Shown here one piece after another: positions 23,412-35,617 of a DNA stretch of 64,000 nucleotides (position 1 is the first letter of the stretch; the number at the start of each line of letters is the position of its first letter). The position numbers were made by a program, and so were the translations under genes. The notes below the pieces were generated by a model. That model ran no database searches, was not told the origin of the DNA, and worked only from the letters and a program-made list of their open reading frames with translations. This DNA is from Lytechinus variegatus (taxonomy: Eukaryota; Echinodermata; Echinoidea; Temnopleuroida; Toxopneustidae), in NCBI RefSeq assembly GCF_018143015.1, contig NC_054758.1, positions 2,414,501 through 2,478,500 on the forward strand, given 5' to 3'.

Positions 23412-23872
23412 GTGCCGAAGTGTGACGTCACTGTCGTGACAACGAACCGGCTGGTTCTAAACAGAGTCCAAGCTGATGATTGTCTATAATAATAATAGTA
23501 ATACTTTGTATTTATATAGCGCTTAATACGTGATGTTTCTAAGCGCTTTACAAAACAATTAAGTAACAAACATCAATAACATTGGACAGTTAACATACAA
23601 GAAAGGAAATGTACAGTGTAAATTATTTTCATATGACAAATTACAAATTAGCTAAGAAAACTGCCTACTCAAGTTGGGAAGTACATGAACAAATAATGAA
23701 AATAATAAAAACTATGACGTTTATTAATTAATTAAATAGTTCGAATACAGGTTGCAAGCGATGAAATTCAGTTAGCAGCCATTTTCGTCAATGATAAACA
23801 CGCTCCGGGTTCATATGTTTAGAACCAGGCCGCCATGTTACCATGGCAACTGACATCATCGCTTCGGTACTC
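23412..23872. mobile_element. MITE-like element with a retroposon tail inside
   Basis: The left block (GTGCCGAAGTGTGACGTCA, then GGCTGGTTCTAAAC) is mirrored at the right (GTTTAGAACCAGGCC, then CGCTTCGGTAC). Between them, about 23484-23560 (TTTATATAGCGCTTAAT, then AAGCGCTTTACAAAAC) resembles the TATAGCGC tail seen in the SINE at 40704. Confidence 0.6.
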
Positions 23873-25729
23873 AGAACTCGCTGCAACGAAATGTGAGCGT
23901 TTTCGCCACAAGATGGCGGTATTATCGTTTGAATTCCTTCTCTATTGAACATGTTGAAGGTTGCGTTTCAACGCTCTCCCTTTTTAGTGCCCCCTCCCTA
24001 CTTTACGGATCGTGTATTTCAACATATGCATTTTAAATGTGTCTTTGTTTTCCTGCTATATGTCCAATATTAATCTTAAAATTTAAAAATGATTGTTTTA
24101 TCAATAGTCACAGTTATCGTTGTTAAGTTGAATAGAACAAGCGATTTAAGATATGGTACACAGTGAGGTTGGCCTATCTTTTAAGATATTGTAGAGTACC
24201 TTGAAATTAGAAGAGAGAGAAGGATAGAGGAAAATGAGAGAGAGAGAGAGAGAGAGGAGAGAGAGGGAGAGAGAGAGAGATGAGAAGCACAAAAGAAACG
24301 ACGGTATGCTCCGGAGGTATGCTTGGAATCATTAAGGGGCTTAATAAATCTTATCAGATGTTTTTCACGATCCATATTATTCTTTGTACGGCTTGTGTTG
24401 TGTTGATCATTTATTGTAATGATTATAAATGACATCATTTTCATCGTCACGTGTCACTATGATGAGTACTGATATCTTTGTAATATGAATGTTTATCATT
24501 CGGTTGTTCACCTTGAAAACGCTTCTTTAATAATGAACTATGTATTGTAAGCTACTGCAGTTTGTATGAAAATTGTTTATAATTACTTCTATTGCTGATG
24601 GGGAAACGGTGCAATTTTTCACCCTTCACTCCTTCAGATATGTCAGACGCTACACTGGAAGCTATATTTCGGGTGCAAGTTTGCGTACTGAATGAGTTTT
24701 ATGTCTTTTTGTTACATTTTCGCCCATTAAGTGTTCAGAGTTTCACTCCATAGGGAACATACATATTAAAATAAGTATATCTCATACGAGAAGGACGCAT
24801 ACGTGCACCAGCCGTAATCATGGTAATGGTTCAAACAGGCATTTACAGGTGCACACACGCAGCTAGGGAAAAGGGTGCGTTTTTGCACTTTGTTTTTCGT
24901 ATTAAGGGTGCTTTTCATATGGCACCTCATAATTATGTATTATACCAATGTTACATTTGTGATGCAAACTTGTCTCCCTTTCTTGTTGTTGATATTGATT
25001 TGATTTTTAACAGTTTAAGTAATGCGTTAAAATGAGTCTTTACCACATTTTGCACTTAAAACACAACCTTGGTCAGTAGACATGGCAGAAGATCAGCTTG
25101 GCCAGCGGAAGTTATTCTGTGCAGTTTTAAAATCATATTCCGGGTTCTGACGCCATCTATGCGGCAAAACGTGAGAGTTCGTCGGGTATGCGGATCCTAA
25201 TGTGACCGGGAGATTTGAAATAAGGTTGTTTGCTCACTTTAAATTCTTCGTGCTGGCGCTATTATACGTGCTATTTTTGTATCTGATGTGTAACTTGAAC
25301 AAAGTAAAACAAAAATGAGTCGCGAGAGTTTTAAGAATAAAGATTTATATGACAAAACAGCCCTGGCTGTCATTGAGCTTCATTTCGATGTCGTGGGTTT
25401 CAATTTTGAACGTTTTAAATGAGAAACATACGATTTACTAAGTACGATTTCACGAGGGTTAAGGCTGGAGAACAACGCTGCGGTGCAAAATGTGGCTTAA
25501 ATGGCATTATGTGTGGGTGAACTCTATTCCAAGTCAAAGTGATTCAGAATCAATTTTGCTTGTGGCACCAGCTGAAAAAAAATCACTCAATTGTGAGTTA
25601 TAATAACTCAGGAAACGAGTTACTTTGACTCGGAGATTCCCTTTTTTACTTAGAGGAGAGTTTGCTCCCGATCCGCCAAGCAAAACTCCATGGAAGATCC
25701 AACAAGATATAAAAAGAGTGTTCGAGAGA
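23873..25729. other. Intergenic DNA with (GA)n tract
   Basis: A (GA)n microsatellite lies at about 24235-24281. No gene-like frame is supported in the remainder. Confidence 0.5.
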
Positions 25730-26175
25730 GAACAAAAAGAGGCAGAGAGAAAGAGGGAGAAAGAAAGAAATTAAGAAAAAAAAGAAACAAACAAACAAGG
25801 AAAGAAACTAAGAAAGAAAGTAAGTAAGAAAGAAAGAAAGTGATAAGGAGAGAAAGAAACTGAGAAAGAAAGAAAGAATAAAATAAGAAACTAAGAGAGA
25901 AGTAAGAAAGAAAAAAAGGGAGGAAGGGAGAAAGAATGAAAGAAAGAAAGAAAGAAAAAAAAAGTAAGAAAGAGAGAGAGGGAGAAAGAAAAACAGAAAG
26001 AAAGAAAAAGAAAGTTAGAAAGAATCTAAGAAAGAAACTAAGAAAGAAAGTAATAAAAAAGAAACTTAGAGAGAAAGAAATAAACTAAGAAAGAAAAAAA
26101 GAAAATGAGAGAGAGAGGGAGAAAGAAAGGAAGGAAGGAAGAAAGAAATGGCAAGGGAGAGAGAGGATGGTTAAG
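25730..26175. repeat. Long purine tract (GAAA/GAGA)
   Basis: About 440 bases with almost only A and G on the + strand, mainly GAAA and GAGA repeats with occasional CTAAG. Such mirror-like homopurine tracts can form triplex DNA; that is inference. Confidence 0.9.
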
Positions 26176-27120
26176 AGTGGGGGAAGGGAAGAAGGGGTTG
26201 GCTGAACATGATGGTTGGAACCAAGAAAGTCCTCACAGGGCCCCCGCATATCACGAGCTTCCGCGCTTGATCGTATGACCGATATAAAAGCTTTCTGTTA
26301 TGACATTCTGGATGCATTATTTCATGATTTATGATAACATGATCACTGACTTGTGTTTGAGGTCCGATGTGAGGGCGTATAGTCACCATGTAACTCATTT
26401 GCATGCAGCTATTCAGTCCTAATTTCATTTTTTTTTGGGGGGGCGGTGTTAAATGTAACTTATTGCGTTCATTGTAACATTGACTCTAATAATGACAATA
26501 GCCAAATCACTTGAGAACAGATTGTGGGGGGGGGGGGGAAGTTGGGGCATGGAACGCCAAACGTTTCACTACTCACCCCCCCCCAAAAAAAAGAGAGAGA
26601 GAGAGAAAGGGAAATAAAATGAAAGGAAAGGGGGGGGGGTGTATAACGCCAGTTTTTGAATATGTAAAAATCCACAATATTTTTGTATCAAAATGGTCAA
26701 GACTTTTGCTCGCTCGCTCTTAGCTTTTTTTTTAAATAGAAATTTGGTCCAAAATTATGTTTGCCCCCCCCCCTGAAAATGTTCGGGCTCAATACGCCAC
26801 TGCCACACTGCTCCCTCCTTGGTGTAGCGATTCGACTGCACCAAATACATAACTCACACCACCTTTGATGTTTAGGATATGGAACATCAATAAATCAAAC
26901 ATTCACAAGGATAATAGATGTGGGTACCTGGACCATATTATTAGGGAGTTAAGATCACTGCAGAGACGCTTTTTACAACGCACAGATTCCTTTGAAAATG
27001 CAAGTAAACTTACAATGGACAGCAGATTCTTCTGGTTTTTTTTTTCGAAAGTATGGACTGGGACAGCTGATTCGGACCGGACAGAAAATGGCAAATATGA
27101 AGTATTTTTTCCAGAGTCCG
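26176..27120. other. Intergenic DNA with homopolymer-rich repeat fragments
   Basis: G- and C-homopolymer junctions at about 26434, 26524, 26576 and 26765 mark eroded repeat copies. The block at about 26985-27090 resembles parts of 58110-58180 (CCTTTGAAAATGC). No gene is supported. Confidence 0.45.
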
Positions 27121-27278
27121 GGGGAGCGTTTCATGAAAGGATTTGTCAGACGTTTTATCCGGCAAGTCCTGTTTTGTCCGACAGTTACTATAGTAAAAGT
27201 GCTTCTCAACCAATCAGAATCCAGGAAAGTTGTCAGATCTGACAACTCGTCGGACAAAAATATTGATGAAACACCCCC
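27121..27278 (+). mobile_element. Hairpin MITE, family A copy 2
   Basis: The left end GGGGAGCGTTTCATGAAAGG is mirrored by TTGATGAAACACCCCC. It carries the GTCAGATCTGACAA and TTACTATAGTAA palindromes of the family. Confidence 0.9.
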
Positions 27279-27401
27279 AGGACGACACAGCTGTTTGATT
27301 TACCAATTTTCGACAAAGCACAGCTGTTTTGTCACTGAAGGGCTTTTGACAAAAGATTCGCTGTGTTACAGAAAGCGTCTTTGTAGTGATTGCAAAAACC
27401 T

Positions 27402-27963
27402 TTAAGAGAAAACCAAAACCAAAGAATAGAAGCAATCTTATTGGAAATAGTAAAATGAGAAAAACAATTTAAAACACGTTTCATCAAAATCGGTTGTAAA
27501 ATAAGCAAGTTATGGACTTTCAAAGGGTCTTGTTGTACTTTCTATTCATTTCTTCAAAATGACTGATTTTGTGGACAGCTCTTCATTTGTTTTGTACACA
27601 ATTTTTCAGACCCCCCCCCATTTTCTTTCAAATTGCATATTGCCACATTCTGAGCATAATGTCATGAGAAAATATATTTCACACCACATATGTCACGATC
27701 AGGAGGAAATGATTTGAAATGTGTAAAATAAAGGGGGGAATCTGAAAATCTGTGTACAAAACAAATTGAGGGTTGTCCAAAAAATCAGCCATGCAATTCG
27801 AAGCATGTTTGCCAATTTGAGGATCCCCATAAGTACAACACGACTTTTTAAACATCCATAACTTGCCTATTTCAACCGATTTTGATGAAACTTGTTTAAA
27901 ATGTTCCTAGTTTTGCTCTTTCCAAAAAAATTGCTTTTCTTCTTGGGTTTTGGTTTCCTTTAA
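27402..27963. mobile_element. TTAA-flanked hairpin element 1
   Basis: Starts TTAAGAGAAAACCAAAACC and ends GGTTTTGGTTTCCTTTAA. Arms of at least 100 bp pair (TCATCAAAATCGGTTG with CAACCGATTTTGATGA). It abuts the next element and shares the TTAA at 27960-27963. TTAA target duplication is the hallmark of piggyBac-type transposition. Confidence 0.8.
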
Positions 27964-28556
27964 ATGGAAGCTCCAGGCTGAAAATAGTATGATTTAAACA
28001 GATAAAGAAAATCAGACAAACAAAACACTGAAAATTCGATCAAAGTTATGGTATTTTCAAGATTTGCAGTATTCCGGTGAAATAGTTCCAGGCATGTCTT
28101 CATGATAATTCAATGAGCAAATGATGATGTTATATCCCCACATGTTATTTTGTATTTCATTATATGAAATAAGGTTTGTTAAAAAAAATATCAACCAAGG
28201 GCTGAAAAATTTGGATTGAAGAGCATTGGATATTCATTGCTGCTTCATCATAATAATACTTCATCATAACGGATAGGTCTACACATTATTCACTCATGTA
28301 TAAAATGAAACAATTATGATTTCATGTTAAATGATAACATAAGACATTTGGAAGTGGGGATGTGACATCATCAACCCACCTAAAGAACATTCATGATGAC
28401 GTGCATATTCCTATTTTGACAAAACAATGCTAAACTTTAAAATTAGATAACTTCGCTATTTATCAGATTTTGATGAAATTTTCAGCATTTTGCTTTGCGA
28501 ATTTTACTCTTATTTATTTAAATATAAATATTTTCAGCCCGGAGTATCCCCTTTAA
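27960..28556. mobile_element. TTAA-flanked hairpin element 2
   Basis: Starts TTAAATGGAAGCTCCAGGCT and ends GCCCGGAGTATCCCCTTTAA. The arms carry paired blocks around ATTTTGATGAAATTTTCAGC and the same central feature types as element 3. Confidence 0.8.
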
Positions 28557-30040
28557 AATACCAAGATCCTACGCCCATAGGTCAGTGTCATAATGAGCCA
28601 CATGTACACCTAGAGCAATGGAAGATGGGTAGATGTTTTAGGTCAAGACCGCGGCCGATTTCCTGAATTAATAATTTCTGAATTTCAATCACTTAGATCC
28701 ATCTCATAGAGCCGCTGAAAAAGAAAATTGATGGACCAAAAACGATTTCTCTATTACGGTGTCTGCATGGTGATATCATAGAGCTCCATGGTGATATCAT
28801 ACTTTCATGATAGGTAGGATTATTCTCCTAAACCGATTAAAACCTCGTCACACTTCGACACCTTTCCATCCATCAGAGAGCCATCACAACGCGCTCATCT
28901 CGATGACGATCCCTTGGGTAACATTTACAGGGCCGTCTAGAGTTCGGCAGCTGACCTGATATGATAGTGTTTAGATGAGATTTTAATCGCGATTTATTCA
29001 TGATTATATCCCCCAGTTCAAACAGTTCCAAATTTGCAATTTCAGCAATAAACGGTTGCAATTAAAGATGAAATGACAGATTCAGATAAAATCCACAACA
29101 GCACCAAGAAGACATGAAATTTTAGAATATTCATGTGACGCCACAGAAGAGTAGCAGTCACACGTTTCTTTTTTTTTTTTTTGTGGGGGGGGGGGTGGGG
29201 TGGGGTTCATGTGAAATAAATTCCATAAACTGCGATTTTCTCATGATCATATCACAGTTACATGTATAAATGTGTGGACGGTGGTTGTTCCATGCACGCG
29301 GGTGGGGCGAGAGTTGGAGCTAGATGTGATAGCCCCAAGTACTATAATACAAAAAAAAATGGGTCAGCAGTGGCGTAATGAGCCAATGAAATTAGAGGGG
29401 GGGGGGGCAGCCATTGTCTATGGAACAAAATTTATAAAAAACTGCCTGCGAGCGCCGGCAAGAAATAAAGCAATATATTTTGTGACAGATTTTTTTTTAC
29501 ATAATAATCTGATAATCAGCAAATAGTATCGTTTTGCCCTTAGCAATTCGTTTTCTTTCTTTTTCTTCATTTTTTTTCTTGGTAGTGAAATTTTTCGCCC
29601 AGGCCTCAGGGTCAGGCATGTCATGTAAGCATTGTATCATGTTTATCATGTTTATTATCCCAGCGTACATTATTTACACACACCTGTTCTGTTTGGGCGG
29701 GGAATCATTCCTTCCATGTCCTTGTGGCGAAGGACTATTTAACTTTTAAATTCAATGCAATGTTTATAATCAATGTCTGGTTAATGTGCTTGGCCGATAA
29801 TATTTTCAGACTTTGTTCAAAATATTGTTCAGTCAGGTGAATGATAATGTACTTGTCAGTTATTATTCAGACCTAATCAAGTTTCAGAGAGAGAGAGAGA
29901 GAGGGGGGGGGGGCTTATCTAAGGTTTCCTATGAAGAAGTAATAACGACCCCCCCCCCCCCTTTCCCGTTTGATTATTTTTTCCTTCACTTTCTCGAGGG
30001 AGGGGCATGCTTCATCGGTCTGAGGAACATTTTGGTGTAA
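28557..30040. other. Intergenic DNA with homopolymer-rich repeat fragments
   Basis: T/G homopolymer junctions at about 29168-29200 and 29396-29408, a GA/G run at about 29888-29912 and a C run at about 29949. No gene is supported. Confidence 0.45.
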
Positions 30041-30042
30041 AG

Positions 30043-30248
30043 CTAGGGTTACAGCAAAACCGAATTCTCCCAAATAAATTCGAAATACGGCCTGATTCGG
30101 ACATGTCGGATGGTTTCGGTGGATTCGAATGTTCCCGAATCCCTCCCGATTTTTCTCGCATTTGCGGAGGGAGAAGAACACTGCCGATACCACCCGAATA
30201 CGTGTATTCGGCTGAATTCGCAGCTGATGCGGTTCCAGCGTAACCCTA
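30043..30248. mobile_element. Short MITE (~206 bp)
   Basis: The left end CTAGGGTTACAGC is mirrored by GCGTAACCCTAG. The interior holds many ATTCG/CGAAT blocks in both orientations and a GAATACGTGTATTCG palindrome. Confidence 0.75.
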
Positions 30249-30407
30249 GTTTTAGGCGCACTGCGGAGCCCATGCCGGTAAACAGCCAACATTGCCAAAA
30301 TCAATAAATCGTATGAAATTGATAATACTGATAAAGAGAAAACGGGCGGAAGGCCATTGCCCCTCAAAAGACTTCCCTCCATAAACATCAACAAAATATA
30401 ACTCACA

Positions 30408-30997
30408 TTAAAGGGGTGGTCCAGACTGAAAGTATTTATAGCTTAATAAATAGAGTAGAATTCATTGAGCAAAATGCCGAAAAAATCCCTCAAAATCGAA
30501 CAACAAATAGCAAAGTTATTGAATTTTAAAGTTTAGTAATATTTTGTAAAAACAGTTGTCATGAATATTCATTAGGTGGGCTGATGATGTTACGTCTCCA
30601 CTTGTTCTTTTGTATTTTATTATATGAAATTAGGTTTATTCGAATTTTTTCCTCCAAGAATTAGAAAAATTGGATTGACAACTGATTTAGTTCTTTAGAT
30701 ATTTATTGCTGCAAATTATTTCATTATAAGGGAGACATATTATTCACACAAGTATGAAATAATGAAAAAATGATTCTATGTAATAGCATAACAAAACGGA
30801 AAGTGGAGATGTGACATCATCAGGTCACCTAATGAATATTCATGACGATTGTTTTCACAAAATATTGCTAAACTTTAAACTTCAATAATTTTATTATTTG
30901 TTATCCGATTTTGATGAAATTTTCAGCGTTTTGCTCAGCGAATTCTACTCTGTGTATTAAGATAAAAATATTTTCAGCCTGGATTATACCCCTTTAA
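30408..30997. mobile_element. TTAA-flanked hairpin element 3
   Basis: Starts TTAAAGGGGTGGTCCAGACT and ends CCTGGATTATACCCCTTTAA. The arms include paired blocks (GAGTAGAATTC with GAATTCTACTC). It closely resembles element 2. Confidence 0.85.
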
Positions 30998-31174
30998 CAA
31001 ATAACTCAAGCATTTTTGGTTCAGCAATGAGAAAACGGGTTAATTGTAGTTTCCCCCCCCCCCCCATAGAGAAAACGTCATCATAGGATGTTAGACTGCT
31101 ATAAAAATTAGATGTCGAAGAAATTTCATCTCATTGCTTAATTTCAGAAAGCAGAGTACCGTCTGAGTGCTCAG

Positions 31175-31784
31175 TTAAAGGTCAAGTCCACCTCAGAAAA
31201 ATGTTGATTTGAATCAATAGAGAAAATCAGACAAGCACAATGCTGAAAATTTCATCAAAATCGGATGTAAAATAAGAAAGTTATTACATTTCAAAGTTTC
31301 GCTTATTTTTAACAAAATAGTTAAACGAACGAGCCAGTGACATCCAAATGAGAGAGTCGATGATGTCACTCACTCACTATTTCTTTTGCGTTTTATTGTT
31401 TGAATTATACAATATTTCAATTTTTTACGAAATTGATGATTAGGATCTCCTTGCCTGAAGCACAAAATGTTAAAGTAATGGAATTCCATGTGTTCAGGGA
31501 GGAATGAAACTTCATTTCACATGACAATGACAAGAAAATAAAAATATTTCATAATTCATGTAATAAATTGCAAAAGAAATAGTGAGTGATTGATGTCATC
31601 AGTTCCTCATTTGCATAACGACCGAGATGTGCATATAACTGTTTTGTGAAATGAAGCGGAAGTTTAAAATTCCATAACTTTCTTATTTTACATCCGATTT
31701 TGATGAAATTTTCAGTGTTGTGCTTGTTGATTTTTTCTCTCTCTATTAAAATCAAATTTTTGTTGAGGTGGACTTGTCCTTTAA
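31175..31784. mobile_element. TTAA-flanked hairpin element 4
   Basis: Starts TTAAAGGTCAAGTCCACCTC and ends GAGGTGGACTTGTCCTTTAA. Arms of about 150 bp pair almost throughout (TCATCAAAATCGGATGTAAA with its reverse complement). A truncated relative starts at 43530. Confidence 0.9.
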
Positions 31785-32926
31785 AAGAAGCAGGAGACCG
31801 CCATCGTGAACGCTTAGGCTTGATGATGATGGTTGCCTCGTAAAAGATGCATAATATCTTCTCCTTTTTTCATTGATCAAATCGGCTGCAGTATTGAGCA
31901 GTTATGGTTATAACTGTGTTTTATAGCTCCATGTTATACCATGGAGCTATGGATATACTATGCATGAGATGGAATTTGCTAAACCGACACATGGACCTGG
32001 GAAGTGGTCGGGGGTAGGGGGGGGGGGGGGGGTGCTACGTTTATCAGTCTCCACTGAGGCAGCACCCCCTGGAATTCGGGTAGGTGTGAAAAATAAAGAA
32101 GTGTAACCCCCCCCCCCTGAAAAAAATACCTATATTTTTTATGCTTGTCAAATTTCTTTGGACCACAATGGCCTTCATTTTGTATATAATGAAGCCCTCT
32201 TTATGGCGCGTCAAATTTCTCGGGATCAAAATAACCTTATTTGTTTTTGGTAGTGAACACGTCCCATTTTTTTGCTGCCTGTAAACAAAAAATCGTTCCC
32301 AGGGTCCTGACACAAGAAGAAGAATATGCCAACCCCCATCTTCCGAAATGAGCTCAAACGGCCAGCCGTCTGAACACGCTGCCACCAGGGGCGCGCCGGA
32401 GTGGATGACTTTCAGCCAAGGATTGTTATTGAAAGATGAAACACTGCCAAACATTACTGTCATAAAACAACCTCCTAAATCAAGATTCTTCGTGACTTCG
32501 GTGTCGAGTGCAGACCCACAGGACTGAGACCCAATTCGTATTTGATATTCGTGAGATCATTAAATAACGTTAGTTGGCAGTGGAGTTCTGAGGGAAAGGC
32601 TTACTGGTCCGCTGTGGTGGAATCTTACAAAAACCGACATCATCGTTTAACTTTAGGTGAGTAAATTCTAAAATCATGATATTCATTTTCACTCTCTCGC
32701 ACAATGTAATTCGCTGGTTTACATATGGAAGCAGCAGTGATATTGTGGAGAACAATGAATCTCAGCTTTCGGGGAAGAAATCATTATGAACTAATTAAGT
32801 CATTACCCAAAGCATCCTGTTTTCGGCCGGGATTGCATGTGCTCAATCCCCGCATACACAATACACCTGTTACGAGAACAAGGCAAGGCAGTGAGCTATA
32901 ATATAGGGCCAAGTATGAATGGAAGC
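31785..32926. other. Intergenic DNA; repeat fragment and small palindrome
   Basis: A hairpin ATAGCTCCATG/CATGGAGCTAT sits at about 31924-31951. A G-run at about 32018 and a C-run at about 32107 flank a region whose TGCTTGTCAAATTT block recurs at 10598. The 139-codon - strand frame across 32044-32463 lies in this repeat and is not a supported gene. Confidence 0.5.
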
Positions 32927-32927
32927 A

Positions 32928-33237
32928 GGGCCGATTGCATGAGAGGGTCTTTCAAAGGACCGTCTTTCGTGTCGCCAATCTTTTATGATACGCTATAAGC
33001 GGAGTGTTTCTGAAATTTATGATAAAAAATAAGATTCGTAAACTTGCTTCTAAATCAAAATTTATGCAATTTCATAATATATTACATCATTTTATAAACA
33101 AATATTTTGTTTATTTTAACGGACGAATAGAATTTGGTTGCAGATGATTGGTTTAAAATGCGTTTCACATGGCGCATCATAAAAGATGGGCGACACGAAA
33201 GACGGTCCTTGCAAAGACCCTTTCGTGCAATCGGCCC
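32928..33237. mobile_element. MITE with ~60-bp terminal inverted repeats
   Basis: The left end (GGGCCGATTGCATGAGAGGG, then ACCGTCTTTCGTGTCGCC) is mirrored at the right (GGCGACACGAAAGACGGT, then CGTGCAATCGGCCC). Confidence 0.85.
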
Positions 33238-33615
33238 CAGGGGCACGCAACACAAAGGTTTGCAATTATCGTGAACATTTTTTTATGATTGATTGTCTTG
33301 TCCACAAAATATGAGGTAAACGTAAAAATGAAGTGGACGATTGATCGCTAATTTTTGTGTGACGAACCCGAGTGTTACGCTTTGATAAATACCAATACTT
33401 TGCTTTCAAAGGCTTTTGATTCCCTTATACAATATGACAAAAGGAGTTCAATATGAAGGGTCATAATGGTTCGAGGAGAGGTCATGGATCTCACGCAGCC
33501 GTGGGCCTGATTTAACTCGCCTTATAGCGGATAGAGATCGTGATAGATCTCAATAATGAATATGAAATGATTGGCATAGTTTATTCAGAAACTGGAAGCA
33601 GTCTGCCTGAAGAAT

Positions 33616-34072
33616 TTAAGGGGGAATGAAACCTTTGGAACAGGTAGGCTTGTATCGAAAGAGAAAAATCGGATGAATGATAAGAGTTATGAGCATTTGA
33701 ATATTGCAATCACTATTTCTATGGAGATCCTCCCATTGGCAATGTGACAACGATGTGTGATGTCACATGTGAACAACTTTCCCTTTGATGAACTATAAAA
33801 TACCCTCAAATGTCTCTTTCTGCTTTTTCTTGTGGTGATACAAACAGTAGGCTACTCTTCATCCATGATGTATTCTTTAAAAACTGTATTCCAATGCCCT
33901 CCTATAGTAAGAATACATGATCTACTGATGATGTGATAAAAGAGGCAATTTAAGTGAAATAGGGCCTATATACTAAAGTAATAGGGAGAGTTGTTCACAA
34001 GTGACGTCTGTTTCTTTGATTTTTCTGTTTTCACACAAGCTATCTTGTTCCAAAGGTTTCATTCTCCTTTAA
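33616..34072. mobile_element. TTAA-flanked hairpin element 5
   Basis: Starts TTAAGGGGGAATGAAACCTT and ends AAGGTTTCATTCTCCTTTAA. It shares interior blocks with element 6 (GTTGTTCACAAGTGAC with GTCACTTGTGAACAAC). Confidence 0.85.
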
Positions 34073-34271
34073 GCTATATCTCATTCAGGAGTCACTCCCA
34101 AGGTCAACATTGGAATTCAATTGTAATGCTTGTTGATTTAATTCGCGGGATATTTCGCTACAGACGACTTAATCTATCTGATTGTCCTTTTTTGAATGGG
34201 AAATGTTCCACTTCGCTAGCTTCCTGCATGACTTTGAATGGGAAATATGAGTTGTATCTCCGTGGGAAATA

Positions 34272-34853
34272 TTAAAGGAACAAATATTCTTGTGTAGAAA
34301 CAGAAAAATCAAAGAATAAGAATAAGATAAAGTTTGAGAAAAATCGGACAAATAATGAGAAAGTTATGAACATTTGAATATTGCGATCACTAATGCTATG
34401 GAGATAGCAAATTGGCAAATGGACAAAGATGTGTGATGTCACTTGTGAACAACTCTCCCCATTTAAATACTTTAGTATATATTTCACTAGAATTGCCTCT
34501 TTTATCACATCTTTCCATAAATCATGTGTTCTGTTTACATGAGGGCATGTAATACATATTTTTTAAGAATACGTCATGGATAAAGAGTTTGTATCATCAT
34601 AAGAAAAAGCAAAAAGAGACATTTTGAGGGTATTTTATAGTCCACCAAAGGGAAAGTCGTTCATCAGTGACATCACACATCTTTGTCGCATTGCCAATGT
34701 GAGGATCTCCATAGCATTAGTGATTGCAATATTCAAATGCTCATAACTTTCTCACTATTTGTCCGATTTTTCTCAAACTTTCTTTATTCTTATTCTTTGA
34801 TTTTTCTGTTTCTACACAAGCCTATTTGTTCCAAAGGTTTCGTTCCCCTTTAA
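34272..34853. mobile_element. TTAA-flanked hairpin element 6
   Basis: Starts TTAAAGGAACAAATATTCTT and ends AAGGTTTCGTTCCCCTTTAA. Arms of about 150 bp pair (GAGAAAAATCGGACAAATA with TATTTGTCCGATTTTTCTC-like sequence). Confidence 0.85.
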
Positions 34854-35617
34854 CATTCAATGGGGCCTTTTTAGCAATCTCTTCGCAGGTGCTTTCGATA
34901 ACGAAGATCTTTTTTTGTCAAAAAGTATTTCATAACAATTTCAATTCAATTCAATTTACTTATTTGGTAAAAATCATATGAGTAGATATATACATTGCAA
35001 AATGTGAGGATCAAACACCCTAGGAAAGCCATATTGCGATTTGACGGGAAATTTCAATAGATTCTGAACGTTGCAAAAGTGTCTGCGAAGAGGGTGCGAA
35101 AATACGCCAATGTTTGCGCCAGCGGGAAAACTAGACAAAACAGTATTTACCCTTCAATGTTGAATGTACCAAAGGTCAAGTCTATACCATTATGCATGTT
35201 TATTCTCAATGGAGTAACATAACTGGATGTTCAAACAAAAAGACAGTTACAATTCTTTTTAACATGGATTTCCTATCCTCTTGCTTTTAAGTTTACATCT
35301 AGCAGTACGTGGCAGTAAAAACTTCGCAGTGCTCATTAAAACCTGTAAACACTTTTGGAAATATCTTCAAGATATGAAATTATTATTTGCGTTGATAGAT
35401 GCTTGGAGGTCTCCACTATATAAATATTCATTGGAGTTAAAACTGAACATTTGTCAAGATTGTAAAAATATGCTTCACGGCAAAGATAAAGAAACTCCAA
35501 TGCAGAACAAAACATTATGTATTGAGTACCCCGAATGAAATAGTTCACCCTGGTAATAATCAGATCCTACAAACCTGTTCACTCTGCCTGCACATACTAA
35601 TATTTAACACCTTGACG
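34854..35617. other. Intergenic DNA, no gene recognised
   Basis: Open frames of 85 and 70 codons overlap on opposite strands at about 35281-35548, without recognisable motifs or splice context. Confidence 0.45.

Noticed and set aside
29915..30406. 163-codon - strand frame
   Set aside because: Lies over a MITE and homopolymer runs; the opposite strand has frames of similar quality.
32044..32463. 139-codon - strand frame
   Set aside because: Lies in a repeat shared in part with 10600; no domain motif.
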